Below, in pieces: positions 5,078 to 13,919 of a DNA stretch of 34,327 nucleotides (positions are counted from its first letter, which is position 1; each line of letters starts with the position of its first letter). Source of the stretch: DASWFI01 sp036394315. Its GTDB lineage: Bacteria; Patescibacteriota; Doudnabacteria; UBA920; O2-02-FULL-48-8. The notes under the pieces are model-generated. The model did no database searches, was not told the DNA's origin, and saw nothing but the letters and a program-made list of their open reading frames with translations. The stretch is taken from NCBI GenBank assembly GCA_036394315.1, contig DASWFI010000044.1, forward strand, positions 1 to 34,327. Reading direction: 5' to 3'. Both the position numbers and the translations under genes were made by a program.

Positions 5078-5106
5078 ATTATAAGCGAAAAACATACACT
5101 TTACAA
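5078..5106 (-). promoter_or_regulatory. Promoter of tRNA-Pro
   Basis: Read on the minus strand: TTGTAA (5106-5101), 17 bases, TATAAT (5083-5078), 25 bases before the tRNA. Confidence 0.7.
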
Positions 5107-5128
5107 CCCTTTTTGCGACAAGTATACT
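5100..5128 (+). promoter_or_regulatory. Promoter of the SpoIIM-like gene, sharing its -35 with tRNA-Pro
   Basis: TTTACA (5100-5105), 17 bases, TATACT (5123-5128). The -35 box is the complement of the divergent tRNA-Pro -35 box, so the two promoters cannot easily be occupied together. The start codon is 12 bases after the -10 box, implying a leader of a few bases or none. Confidence 0.65.
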
Positions 5129-5140
5129 TTTGCTACCGTT

Positions 5141-5746
5141 ATGCAAAATTTAATAAATTATTATCGTTTTTTATTCAAAGACAACGCGCAATGGTTTAAA
5201 GTCGTTCTTGTTTGGTTTATTGTTACTGCTCTTGCCGGAGCTATAACTTTCGTTTATTACCCTTCATTGGTAGGGAAAATCATCGCGGGTTTTCAAGAAA
5301 AATTCGGAAGAAGTCCAGCGCTTGATATCAATTTGGCATTACAAATATTTATACAAAACGTCATCGCTTCTGGTGTCGCTCTTTTTGGCGGGATAGTTTT
5401 AGGTTTGGGATCTCTGTTTATAGTAGCAGTTAACGGTTTTTTAATCGGATATATCATCACCTGGCTTCTGTCGAATCAAAGTGCCAGTGGCCATTCACTT
5501 GTTTTAATTTTAGGGGGCTTGGTGCCCCATGGTATTTTAGAATTACCAGCGTTTCTCATCGCCGCCGCAATCGGACTTAGACTGGGCTGGGAGTGGATGA
5601 GTGAGAATGCCAAGAATAATCGGTGGCCGATATTTAGGAAAAATTTAAAACTGGCTTTGCTGAGTTTTCCCGCTATCGTATTAATTTTATTTATTGCAGC
5701 TTTAATTGAAGTTTTTGTTTCAGGTTGGGTTGTGAATAACCTGTGA
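5141..5746 (+). CDS. SpoIIM-like (stage II sporulation protein M family) membrane protein
   Basis: The 201-residue protein has about five hydrophobic segments (residues about 20-40, 70-92, 95-110, 118-145 and 172-195). The family signature GGLVPHGILELPAFLIAAAI lies in the fourth segment, followed by GLRLGW. The family is widespread in non-sporulating bacteria and archaea; its name comes from a sporulation gene and no sporulation role is implied. The function in such organisms is not established. It is monocistronic with a near-leaderless promoter and an intrinsic terminator at 5794. No Shine-Dalgarno is visible. Confidence 0.8.
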   Translation: MQNLINYYRFLFKDNAQWFKVVLVWFIVTALAGAITFVYYPSLVGKIIAGFQEKFGRSPALDINLALQIFIQNVIASGVALFGGIVLGLGSLFIVAVNGFLIGYIITWLLSNQSASGHSLVLILGGLVPHGILELPAFLIAAAIGLRLGWEWMSENAKNNRWPIFRKNLKLALLSFPAIVLILFIAALIEVFVSGWVVNNL

Positions 5747-5793
5747 ATAACTTTGAAGTACTATTAAATCCTATCAAAGACTATGTGGAAAAT

Positions 5794-5830
5794 TAAAAAT
5801 CCCGAATAAAAAGCGGGATTTTTAATTTTT
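5794..5830 (+). terminator. Terminator of the SpoIIM-like gene
   Basis: AAAAATCCCG and CGGGATTTTT pair around AATAAAAAG, with further T. The A/T flanks make it usable in both directions, including for the minus-strand tRNA-Gly transcript. Confidence 0.85.
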
Positions 5831-5865
5831 ACAGAATATTAATATTTCAATACATTAACATTTAT

Positions 5866-5940
5866 TGGAGCGGGTAGCGGGAGTCGAACCCGCGTCATCA
5901 GTTTGGAAAACTGAGATAATAGCCGTTATACGATACCCGC
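5866..5940 (-). tRNA. tRNA-Gly(UCC)
   Basis: The minus strand shows acceptor arms GCGGGTA/TACCCGC, anticodon stem TCAGT/ACTGA with loop TTTCCAA (anticodon TCC), and GGTTCGACTCCC in the T arm. CCA is encoded at 5866-5868. Confidence 0.95.
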
Positions 5941-6082
5941 AGTTTGTTTATAAGCCTCTTCTATCCAGCCTATTATGCGCCTATGTAATAAAACTCCGAA
6001 TTCAGAGTGACTGCAGCTTTTAATATTAATATGTGCTGTTCCAAAAGGCAACTTTTTTTGCTTTTTATCAACAGATAAATTC

Positions 6083-6111
6083 TTGACATATAAGCATTAA
6101 AGCTTTATAAT
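6083..6111 (+). promoter_or_regulatory. Consensus promoter of the S-layer-like gene leader
   Basis: TTGACA (6083-6088), 17 bases, TATAAT (6106-6111): a perfect sigma-70-type promoter. It is consistent with very high expression. Confidence 0.85.
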
Positions 6112-6122
6112 GCGCTTACTCT

Positions 6123-6164
6123 ATGAAAGTTTTATTTGGTCCAGCCTACATTAAGCTTTATTAA
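6123..6164 (+). other. 13-codon mini-ORF before a terminator
   Basis: ATG at 6123, about 5 bases from the expected transcript start, opens MKVLFGPAYIKLY and ends at TAA 6162-6164, two bases before the terminator stem. The spacing suggests either a translated leader that controls readthrough, or a tiny leaderless gene. No family can be assigned. Confidence 0.4.
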
Positions 6165-6166
6165 CT

Positions 6167-6197
6167 CCCACAACAGCTAGATATTGTGGGGCTTTTT
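6167..6197 (+). terminator. Intrinsic terminator inside the leader
   Basis: CCCACAA (6167-6173) pairs with TTGTGGG (6184-6190), followed by GCTTTTT. It lies about 50 bases after the transcript start and 340 bases before the S-layer-like gene, so it would produce an approximately 80-base transcript or act as an attenuator. Confidence 0.75.
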
Positions 6198-6252
6198 AGT
6201 GCGGAAAAAGGCTTATCAGAGCATTTTCTTGAGTGCTTTTAAAAAGTTGTTA

Positions 6253-6281
6253 ACATGTAAGATTTAAAAAATCTTACATGT
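6253..6281 (+). promoter_or_regulatory. 13-bp perfect hairpin in the leader
   Basis: ACATGTAAGATTT pairs with AAATCTTACATGT around an AAA loop. With no T-tract it may stabilise the downstream mRNA, or be a DNA-level operator. Confidence 0.55.
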
Positions 6282-6535
6282 AACATCGCTTACAAGCGGG
6301 CGTCTTATATCATATGGAGTTAATCACTATAGAAAGGCAATTGAGGTAAGTTTAATAACTTGCCGGGTCGATCTGTGGCTTTTATTGTCTGGTTCCAGGT
6401 TCTGGAGCCGGACGCATAGTCTAATTCCAATTAATTAATCAATTGTTTCTAGAGTTATTTCAAGGACTTAGGATTGGTTGTCTCATATGAATAACTAATC
6501 CTTAACTTGCATAATTCTCTAAACAGGAGAATACA

Positions 6536-9500
6536 ATGCAATTATCTTCACAAGCCCGGAAAGCAATGGCTGCTGGTTTGGCTGCTTCCACTTTATTGTG
6601 GTCAGCTGCCGGCATTTTGCCACAGATTGCTTCTGCGGCTGTACATAGCGATGGTTGTTTAGTGCTCTCTGGCGGTATCGTCTGGATGATCACCGGCGGT
6701 ACACGACGTGGTTACACGTCAGCTGAAGTTTTCCAATCTTACGGCTACAACTTTTCACAAGTTGTGACTGCGAGTCCGGAAGACGTAGCTTTGCCAGTAG
6801 GCCCTATCATGATCTACGCTGACGGCACCTTGGTAAAAGGTCCGAATGATCCTCTCGTCTACCTAGTAGCGGCAGGACAAAAAAGACCATTTGTGTCAGG
6901 TGCGGTATTTACAGGCCTTGGATACAGCTTTTCTAATATCCAATTAGCCCCAGTAAATACTTTCTCTGATCTTCCAATCGGTACCAACCTGGACAGCACC
7001 ACAATTGCTCACCCAGCTGGCACCAAAGTTATCTCAAGTGGCGCTGTATGGTTGATGGATGTTAATGGCCGACGGGGTTTCTCCTCAGCCGCTAACTACC
7101 TCGGCTACGGCTACAAGTTCGCCCAGATTGTTCAAGCCAACTCAGCTGACTTGGCTTCAGCAAATCTAGGCGATGTTCCTTCTCGCGCAGCCTGTACAAC
7201 CGGTATAACTCCTCCACCACCTCCAGTTTCCGGATCCTTCTCGGTAAGCATGGCTTCCGACAACCCGGCTGGCACTTCCATCATTGCTGATGCTACCAAT
7301 GGCGGACAAGCTTTGGTCAATTTAGCCAAGCTCAACTTTGTGGGCGGTTCTGCTGGAGTTACAGTCACCAGTATCAACCTGCGCCGCATCGGTGTCGCTT
7401 CGGATACATTAGTAAACAACGCCTACCTGTATGACGGCAACAACCGCTTAGCACAAATGCAAGGTATCTCAGCAGGCGTATTGAGCTTTGCTAACAGCAC
7501 AGGTCTGTTCACCGTGACTGCCAATACCATTCGCGCAATCACGGTCAAATTTGACCTGGTTAAGTCTGCTACTGCAGGTCAAACCATCGGCGTGTCGATC
7601 AACAGCGCAGCTGATGTGGTAGCCACAGGCGGTGTGAACCCTACAGGTACCTTCCCAATCAACGGTAATCTCTCTACCGTCGCAGTTGTCACTGATTTGG
7701 GCAAACTCACTGTAGCCCATGTGAGTGACCCAGGCACAACGACTACAGCTATAACCGGCGCCGAACTTTGGCGCTTCAGCCTCAAGGCAGATAACCAGAA
7801 CCTCAAGATCACCTATCTAGCTTTGACAAACGTTGGTTCAATCAACGCTGGAGATATCCAGAACCTCAAGTTGTTTGATGGCAGCACTCAATTGGGCGCT
7901 ACTGTCCTGCAGCAAGACAGCAACAGAATGTTGGTCTTTGATTTGTCTGCAAGTCCAATCATTCTTACAGCTGGTGTCACTAAGCAGTATGCCCTCAAGG
8001 GCGATATGCTTGCCGGTTCTACCAGAACCTTCCAATATTCATTCCAAAATTCCTCCGATGTTCAGGTAATGGACGCGCAATACAATGTGCCTATCTTCCC
8101 ATTCCCATCAGGCGGAACAGTGGGAACCTGGACTGTGGTTAAAGCAACAAATACCACAACCATCAACGCCGGAACGCTAAGCGTGAGCAAGACCAGTGAT
8201 TCCCCAGCGGGGAACATTGCTCTAAGCGGCACAAGCGTCACCTTGGCTAAATATTCATTGACTGCCGCTGGTGAAGATATGAAAGTCACAACCTTGACTA
8301 TCCAAGCCAATTCTACAGGTAGCAACAAGACATTGAAGAATGCTAAGTTGTTCATCGGTACTGGCCAGGTTGGTACTACAACTGCAACACTGACTGCTGA
8401 TAACGGGACAACAACGTATGCTTATACCACGAATTTTATCGTGAAAGCAGGCACTATCTCCTATCTCACCGTGGTTGCAGATACAACTGGCACTACAGTT
8501 GATACAAACACCGTGACGGTTACACTAAATGCCGGCTCAAGCAACGCTCAGGGTATAACCTCGCTTTCTTCGGTTAATGCCCCAAGCAGCGCTATTGCCG
8601 CAAATACTCTGACTGTTACAGCAAGCGCTTTGACTGGTGCTTTGAACCCATCTTTGGCCGCGGTTAGCATTGTCAAAGGTGCCGCAGCCCAGAAAATCGG
8701 TTCTGTCTTGCTCACTGCAGGCGCAGCCGAAGGCGTGAACCTGAATACCCTGGTAATCGTTGACCGCAATACTGGCGATACCGCAAACGCTGCCAATGGT
8801 TTGGGTAATGCCTTCAACAACATCAAGTTGATGAATGGCTCCACTCAATTGGGAGCTACAAGCGTGAGCCCAAGCACCACCGCAGGTACGACTATATCCT
8901 TTAGCTTCCCAGCAGTATTGATTCCAGCTGGCCAGACCTTACAGTTGGATATCGTAGCTGACGTTTTGTCAGGCGCTACCTGGACCAGTGGCGATAAGGT
9001 GAAAGTAAATGGTACAACTACAACAGGAACAGGCGTGATTACCAGCACCTCTGTAACCTTAAGCACTACAACCCTGACACTGCAAGGCATTACCTTAAAT
9101 ACGGCAGGCACTGTGACTGTGTCGCTTGACGGATCATCTCCTGCAAACGCCCAGCAAATCGTCATGGGTTCTACTGCTAACACTCTTGGCGTCTGGCAAT
9201 TCTCTGCCAATGCCTTGGAAAACTTAAACGTCAACCAGATCATAGTAAACTCCACCAGCACTGCTGGCGGAGATTACCTGAACCTCAAGTTGATGGTAAA
9301 CGGCACTCAAGTTGGCGGTACTGTTCCGGCATTGACTGCGGCCTCAAACGGCACAGCTACATTCGGATCAGCTGCCATTACCTTGTTCTCAATCCCGGCC
9401 AACAGCTTCGCTAAAGTTACTTTAGTGGGTGATGTGGCCAACGCCATCAATGCTACAGGCGCTACTTCTGCGACATTCAATATGCAGACACCTGCAAGCA

Positions 9501-10615
9501 TTACTGGTGTTGCCGCAAACCAAGTCATAGTAACTGGTCAACAGTCTGGTGCTTATGCGGTATTGGCTAACGCCTCTGCCACATACACCTCCCAGGCTAC
9601 ATACACCTACCGCACGAAGGTGATTGCCACCAACGTCGCGGTTCCAAGCCAGACGACCAACACTCGCCAAGCCAATGACCTTGTCTTTGCGATGAACTTG
9701 GCTGCGAACTCGGCCTATCAGGTCGCGTTCCGTTCAGCGGTTTTCCAGTCAGCTGACACAGCTACAACCGCCTTCTCAGGCGCTCTTAGCACTGCAGCGA
9801 CTTGGACTGCAGTCAACAACACCCACAACGGTGTGTTGAGCACTGACACGACCAACCAGCTTGAAGGCGCTGGCGCTCAGCTGTTCACAGCTGGCACCAC
9901 CACTGCCGCAAACGATGGTTTGGTTGATACCTTCGCGGCTACTGACCTTTCGGGCTACAACGGCATTGCCGTGTGGGTCAGAGAGACAGGCACCCTCCGT
10001 GCTCTAACCTTGACCTTGACTGGCGCTGGTGCCGGTACACAAACTGTGGCCGCGCCTGGCGCATTGTCCAGATGGCAGCTCTATGTCTTCCCGTTTGCCG
10101 GAGCCACTACTCCGTTTACCGGTTTGACAGCTGTTACCGCAATTCAGGTCCTAATGAATGCTGTGGCTTCTGCCGATACCTTTGAAGTAGACTCGATCTA
10201 CCTCTACAAGGACTTCGTCAAAGCCAATGTCAACGGTCTTGCGTTCTTGACTGTTGGTAAATCTATAGCCTTGAAAGATGCCGTTTCCGGAGCAACCTTC
10301 GGCAACACCTTCTTCAATGGCACAGCCCCGGCAACTTGCACCACTGCTTGTACAGCTGGTACGGCATACTTCTTCCCAACCACTGAGTTTGATGTTTCAG
10401 CCGGTGCAAACCGCAACCTGAACTTGACCTCAGATACCTCTGGGTTGCTTAACGCAGCGTTAAGCTCGATCGCAGTTAACGTTAACATGGGTAGTTCCGC
10501 TTCAACGGTGTCGGCTCCCGGTGACGTGCTGTGGTATGACGGAAAAGTATCAACCTCAGTTCCGTGGCTTGACAGCCAACCAAACCCGGTACAAGGCGCT
10601 ACACGCAACTACTAA
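6536..10615 (+). CDS. S-layer-like secreted surface protein with repeat module and Ig-like domains
   Basis: The 1359-residue protein has a signal peptide (cleavage near residues 34-35, after QIASA). Three copies of a module of 50-60 residues follow (about 38-88, 94-150, 158-212), each with a VWMI/VYLV strand, a G-K/R-R-P/G-F/Y turn and a GYxFSQ/N segment. A Pro stretch near 225-230 leads to about five Ig-like beta-sandwich repeats of roughly 130-150 residues (landmarks NLKLFDGSTQLGAT, TVVADTT). Near 1040-1215 lies a galactose-binding/CBM-like beta domain (GLVDTFAATDLSGYNGIAVW). The protein is nearly free of Cys and rich in Thr, Ala and Gly. The consensus promoter and long leader imply heavy expression. 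S-layer identity is inferred from architecture and context. A large adhesin is the alternative. Confidence 0.8.
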   Translation: MQLSSQARKAMAAGLAASTLLWSAAGILPQIASAAVHSDGCLVLSGGIVWMITGGTRRGYTSAEVFQSYGYNFSQVVTASPEDVALPVGPIMIYADGTLVKGPNDPLVYLVAAGQKRPFVSGAVFTGLGYSFSNIQLAPVNTFSDLPIGTNLDSTTIAHPAGTKVISSGAVWLMDVNGRRGFSSAANYLGYGYKFAQIVQANSADLASANLGDVPSRAACTTGITPPPPPVSGSFSVSMASDNPAGTSIIADATNGGQALVNLAKLNFVGGSAGVTVTSINLRRIGVASDTLVNNAYLYDGNNRLAQMQGISAGVLSFANSTGLFTVTANTIRAITVKFDLVKSATAGQTIGVSINSAADVVATGGVNPTGTFPINGNLSTVAVVTDLGKLTVAHVSDPGTTTTAITGAELWRFSLKADNQNLKITYLALTNVGSINAGDIQNLKLFDGSTQLGATVLQQDSNRMLVFDLSASPIILTAGVTKQYALKGDMLAGSTRTFQYSFQNSSDVQVMDAQYNVPIFPFPSGGTVGTWTVVKATNTTTINAGTLSVSKTSDSPAGNIALSGTSVTLAKYSLTAAGEDMKVTTLTIQANSTGSNKTLKNAKLFIGTGQVGTTTATLTADNGTTTYAYTTNFIVKAGTISYLTVVADTTGTTVDTNTVTVTLNAGSSNAQGITSLSSVNAPSSAIAANTLTVTASALTGALNPSLAAVSIVKGAAAQKIGSVLLTAGAAEGVNLNTLVIVDRNTGDTANAANGLGNAFNNIKLMNGSTQLGATSVSPSTTAGTTISFSFPAVLIPAGQTLQLDIVADVLSGATWTSGDKVKVNGTTTTGTGVITSTSVTLSTTTLTLQGITLNTAGTVTVSLDGSSPANAQQIVMGSTANTLGVWQFSANALENLNVNQIIVNSTSTAGGDYLNLKLMVNGTQVGGTVPALTAASNGTATFGSAAITLFSIPANSFAKVTLVGDVANAINATGATSATFNMQTPASITGVAANQVIVTGQQSGAYAVLANASATYTSQATYTYRTKVIATNVAVPSQTTNTRQANDLVFAMNLAANSAYQVAFRSAVFQSADTATTAFSGALSTAATWTAVNNTHNGVLSTDTTNQLEGAGAQLFTAGTTTAANDGLVDTFAATDLSGYNGIAVWVRETGTLRALTLTLTGAGAGTQTVAAPGALSRWQLYVFPFAGATTPFTGLTAVTAIQVLMNAVASADTFEVDSIYLYKDFVKANVNGLAFLTVGKSIALKDAVSGATFGNTFFNGTAPATCTTACTAGTAYFFPTTEFDVSAGANRNLNLTSDTSGLLNAALSSIAVNVNMGSSASTVSAPGDVLWYDGKVSTSVPWLDSQPNPVQGATRNY

Positions 10616-10684
10616 TTTAGTTAGTTAGCGCGTCAGACCTTACCAGGTTTGCCTCGACCTCGGAGTTATTCCAAGCGTCTGAGC

Positions 10685-10720
10685 AAAAATCCCCCGCCTC
10701 GTTTCGAGGTGGGGGATTTT
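10685..10720 (+). terminator. Strong terminator of the S-layer-like gene
   Basis: AAAATCCCCCGCCTCG pairs with CGAGGTGGGGGATTTT around TTT (one wobble). Confidence 0.9.
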
Positions 10721-10894
10721 GATTGGAAAAATCCAGGGAGTGGTTCTGGTTTTTCTTTTGAACACCCAAAAAAGACCACCAAAAGCACCTTCATATAATT
10801 CCCATTTGCATCTATTAATATATCTATACCACAATAAGTTGTGGATAACTGGCTGTCTTTTTTATGAAATATCAATTAATCTAATATATTTCCT

Positions 10895-11311
10895 ATGGCT
10901 TTACCCAATACACCTCTTATAGAAAATAGATCTTCCAACAAAAACATAATTTGGTTTGTTTTACTGACAATCGTAATTATTGCTTTAATCTGTGTAGCCT
11001 TACTATGGTTTCGATCGGATAAATTAAAGAAATCCAATCAGATAGGGGATGGATACTCCGTCGTTTATCTGACCTCGGGAGAAATATACGTCGGGCATTT
11101 GTATACTTACCCGAAACTGACGCTGAAGGGTGCATATATCCTCCAGAATGTGAAGACGTCGAAAGATAAAAGTGACCTGCAGCTTTTCCCGCTTTCTGAT
11201 GCAGTATGGTCTCCGACCGATTTGTACCTAAACCCAGAGCATGTCATATACTACGGACCGTTAAGTGAAAATAGCGTCGCGGCCAAGGCAATTAAGAGTA
11301 AGGGCAAGTAA
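10895..11311 (+). CDS. 138-aa single-pass membrane protein
   Basis: A single hydrophobic helix (about residues 18-40, IIWFVLLTIVIIALICVALLW) follows a short N-terminal tail. It is followed by a soluble region with YSVVYLTSGEIYVGHLYTYPKLTLKG and LQLFPLSDAVWSPTDLYLNPEHVIYYGPL. Proteins with this layout are common, uncharacterised membrane proteins in Parcubacteria-like genomes, in my recollection of the family style. The soluble part is probably outside the cell and beta-rich. It stands alone between two large secreted-protein genes. No Shine-Dalgarno is evident. Function unknown. Confidence 0.7.
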   Translation: MALPNTPLIENRSSNKNIIWFVLLTIVIIALICVALLWFRSDKLKKSNQIGDGYSVVYLTSGEIYVGHLYTYPKLTLKGAYILQNVKTSKDKSDLQLFPLSDAVWSPTDLYLNPEHVIYYGPLSENSVAAKAIKSKGK

Positions 11312-11478
11312 GTTATTATTTGAAATTTAAATTGGTTCAGGTTTGAAATATAACCCGAAGCAAAATAAAGATAAATAGGAGATTGCAATTAGAATAAGTC
11401 CCAGCATCAAGGTCGAGTTATTGGGATATTATGGTTGCAACTTTTCTCCGGTAAATTAAACAATTAATAAAAACAATA

Positions 11479-13836
11479 ATGATAAATATCAAGAAAACTA
11501 TAAACAGATCGAAAATCGTTTTGGTTAGTGCGTTTTCGCTCCTTTTTGTTTTTTCGGCGACATCCTCGTTCGCCGCTCTAACGTTTACGACAAACCAAGG
11601 TTCAAGCGACGGAGCTCTGACATTAACTTCCACCGGTACCGGTTCAAACGTTTCACTTACTTCAGCGGCTGGAAGCACCACTACAGCACCGGGCGCGGCG
11701 GCTCTCACAGCAGGCGCAGCGGGAACTGATGCGATAGGAGGCGCAATCAACATCACGGCAGGTGCAGGCGGTACCGCGTCAACTGCTGCACGTGGCGGCG
11801 GAACAATTACCTTGACCACTGGTGCAGGCGATACTGCGGCAGGATCAGCAGCTGTGGGTAACGGAGGTAACTTAGCGGTAACATTTGGTGCAGGTGGCGT
11901 TGCCACAGGCGCTTCCAATGGTTCCGGTATCGGCGGCGGAATCTCATGGACTCTCGGTGCCGGCGGAGCTAACTCAACCAACGCAGGCACATCTGGTGCC
12001 GGCGGTGCATATTCCATAACAGCTGGTGTTGGCGGAGCATCAGGCGGTGCCGCAGGCACATCTGGTGCCGGCGGTGCAGTTTCTCTGACTGGTGGTAATG
12101 CCGGTTCTGCAACCGGCGGTACAGGAGGCGCAGGAGGCGCAGCCACCCTTCAAGCTGGAAACTCAACAGGTGCAGCTAACCCAGGCACTGCAACTCTTCA
12201 AGCTGGAAATAACGGTGCAGGTACTGGCCCAGGCGGCGCGGTTGCGGTAACTGCCGGTGCCGCAGGTACAGGCGGCGGCGCGGTTGGTGGTGCGATTACT
12301 TTGACTGCCGGTGCTGCAGGCACGACTGCAATTGCGAGCCCAAGCGCAGGAGGTGCAGTTAACCTAGTAACCGGTGCAGGTGGTACGGCAACTGCAGCCA
12401 ACACCGGCGGCAACGGTGGTGCTTTGGCTGTTACTTATGGCATTGGCGGTAATACGGTTACAGGAAGTGGCGGCGTCGGCGGCGGAGTCTCATGGACTCT
12501 CGGTGCCGGAGGCAACGCTACGGGCGCAGGTACAAGCGGCGTCGGCGGCGGATTTTCCGTCACTGCCGGTGCGGCAGGTACCAACTCATCAGGAACTGGT
12601 GCTGCAGGCGGCGCGATCGCCCTGACAGGCGGCGCGGGTAACACTGGCGGTACTGGCGGTGCAGTAACTATTACTTCAGGTGCTGGAGGCGCTACTGGCG
12701 CATCCGGCACAGTAACAATCGCTTCGGGAGCTGTAACCAACGCGGCAACCGGAGCAGTGTCATTGGCAAGTGCTAGCGCAAGCGGTGCTGGGAACAACGC
12801 TTCAGGTACAGCCCAATTGACTTCTGGTAACTCAACAGGCAGCGCAACTGCCGGGACTGTGACACTACAAGCCGGCAACAACGGTTCCGGTACTGGCGCA
12901 GGAGGCGCAGTGGCGGTGACTGCCGGTGCCGCAGGCACAGCCGGTAACGCAGTCGGCGGTGCGATTACATTGACTGCCGGTGCCGCAGGCACAACAGCCG
13001 GCGCATCAGCCGCTAATGGCGGTGCGATTACATTGGTTACAGGCGTTGGAGGCTCTGCTTCAGCTGCCAACACAGGCGGTAATGGCGGTAACTTAGCCGT
13101 GACATTCGGCACAGGAGGCACTTCAGCTACTGGTACCGGCGGTGTCGGTGCTGGTGTGGCCTGGACACTTGGAACCGGCGGTGGAACTTCCGGTGCTGGT
13201 ACAGGCGGAGCCGGGGGTGCGTTCAGCGTTACGGCCGGTAACGGCGGCGTGACTAGCGCTACCACAGCTGGCGCAGGAGGTGCTATTACCTTAGTTGCTG
13301 GAAACGGCGGAAGTGCTGCGACTGACGGTGCCGCAGGTTCGGTATCCATCACAGCAGGCAACATCGGAACTACCCAGGCCGCAAGCGGCGCAGGCGGAAG
13401 CATAACCTTTACGATCGGCCAGGGCCGCAGAACCAACGTCGGTGATGCGACAGGGAGAGTCGTCATCGCAGCCGGTACTCAGGCTGGCTCCCATTTGGCT
13501 TCAACTCAATCAACTGCCCCTGTCCTTACGGCAACTGGTACGGGTTTTTCAGCTACATCCACTGCATGTACTAACGGCACAGGTACAGCTTCAAGCTGTA
13601 CTGATATGCGTGGCCAAATTACAGGCACGGCAGCTGCAAACGTAGGTACATTCGTTGTGACCTTCAACAAGACTTATACTGTTGCGCCGATTTGCACGAT
13701 CAGTCCGGCTAACGCCAACGCTGTGGCTAACTCAAACAAGGTTAACGTAATCACTTCGATAACCGCATTGACGTTTAACTACACAGGCACACCGGCAGCA
13801 ACCTCAGACATCTGGAACTATATCTGTATTGAATAA
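11479..13836 (+). CDS. Secreted Gly/Ala/Thr-rich repeat protein (785 aa)
   Basis: After a signal peptide (residues 1-33, ending SSFAA) the protein is nearly all short repeats of the form GGAVxLTAGAAGT, each about 18-22 residues, which alternate small residues and beta-branched residues as in a beta-solenoid. These are organised in three larger blocks marked by ISWTLGAGG (residue about 155), VSWTLGAGG (337) and VAWTLGTGG (560). The C-terminal about 100 residues differ: they contain four Cys and GTFVVTFNKTYTVAPICTISPANANA, a compact domain reminiscent of fibre or tail tips. The likely role is an elongated surface fibre with a C-terminal head. Repeat content makes homology searches uninformative. 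A silk-like or PGRS-like protein is only a superficial comparison. Confidence 0.8.
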   Translation: MINIKKTINRSKIVLVSAFSLLFVFSATSSFAALTFTTNQGSSDGALTLTSTGTGSNVSLTSAAGSTTTAPGAAALTAGAAGTDAIGGAINITAGAGGTASTAARGGGTITLTTGAGDTAAGSAAVGNGGNLAVTFGAGGVATGASNGSGIGGGISWTLGAGGANSTNAGTSGAGGAYSITAGVGGASGGAAGTSGAGGAVSLTGGNAGSATGGTGGAGGAATLQAGNSTGAANPGTATLQAGNNGAGTGPGGAVAVTAGAAGTGGGAVGGAITLTAGAAGTTAIASPSAGGAVNLVTGAGGTATAANTGGNGGALAVTYGIGGNTVTGSGGVGGGVSWTLGAGGNATGAGTSGVGGGFSVTAGAAGTNSSGTGAAGGAIALTGGAGNTGGTGGAVTITSGAGGATGASGTVTIASGAVTNAATGAVSLASASASGAGNNASGTAQLTSGNSTGSATAGTVTLQAGNNGSGTGAGGAVAVTAGAAGTAGNAVGGAITLTAGAAGTTAGASAANGGAITLVTGVGGSASAANTGGNGGNLAVTFGTGGTSATGTGGVGAGVAWTLGTGGGTSGAGTGGAGGAFSVTAGNGGVTSATTAGAGGAITLVAGNGGSAATDGAAGSVSITAGNIGTTQAASGAGGSITFTIGQGRRTNVGDATGRVVIAAGTQAGSHLASTQSTAPVLTATGTGFSATSTACTNGTGTASSCTDMRGQITGTAAANVGTFVVTFNKTYTVAPICTISPANANAVANSNKVNVITSITALTFNYTGTPAATSDIWNYICIE

Positions 13837-13844
13837 GCTTAACC

Positions 13845-13894
13845 CCGCTTAGGCTTCTCGAAAAATTGGGTTTGTCCAATTGGGGCCTAGGCGG
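13845..13894 (+). terminator. Compound hairpin after the repeat-protein gene
   Basis: CCGCTTAGGC pairs with GCCTAGGCGG (one wobble), and inside it AATTGG pairs with CCAATT. No T-run follows, so termination is plausible but unproven. Confidence 0.5.
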
Positions 13895-13919
13895 AAATCC
13901 TTAATTATTAAATTAAATT

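Larger units (their letters stand above)
5941..6535 (+). other. 595-base gene-free leader region of the S-layer-like gene
   Basis: Contents in order: about 140 bases without recognised signals, a consensus promoter (6083-6111), a 13-codon reading frame (6123-6164), an intrinsic terminator (6167-6197), a perfect 13-bp stem-loop (6253-6281), and a smaller stem GGTTCCAG/CTGGAGCC near 6390-6408. The ribosome site AGGAGA lies just before the 6536 start. Long, stable leaders are known for S-layer mRNAs of several bacteria. Confidence 0.6.

Noticed and set aside
12435..13466. Long minus-strand reading frame rich in Pro/Ala/Val opposite the Gly-rich gene, and similar ones at 11418-12146 and 14021-14428
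   Set aside because: They are complements of GGX and PS/PT coding repeats. They have no ribosome site and no distinct composition, so they are shadows.
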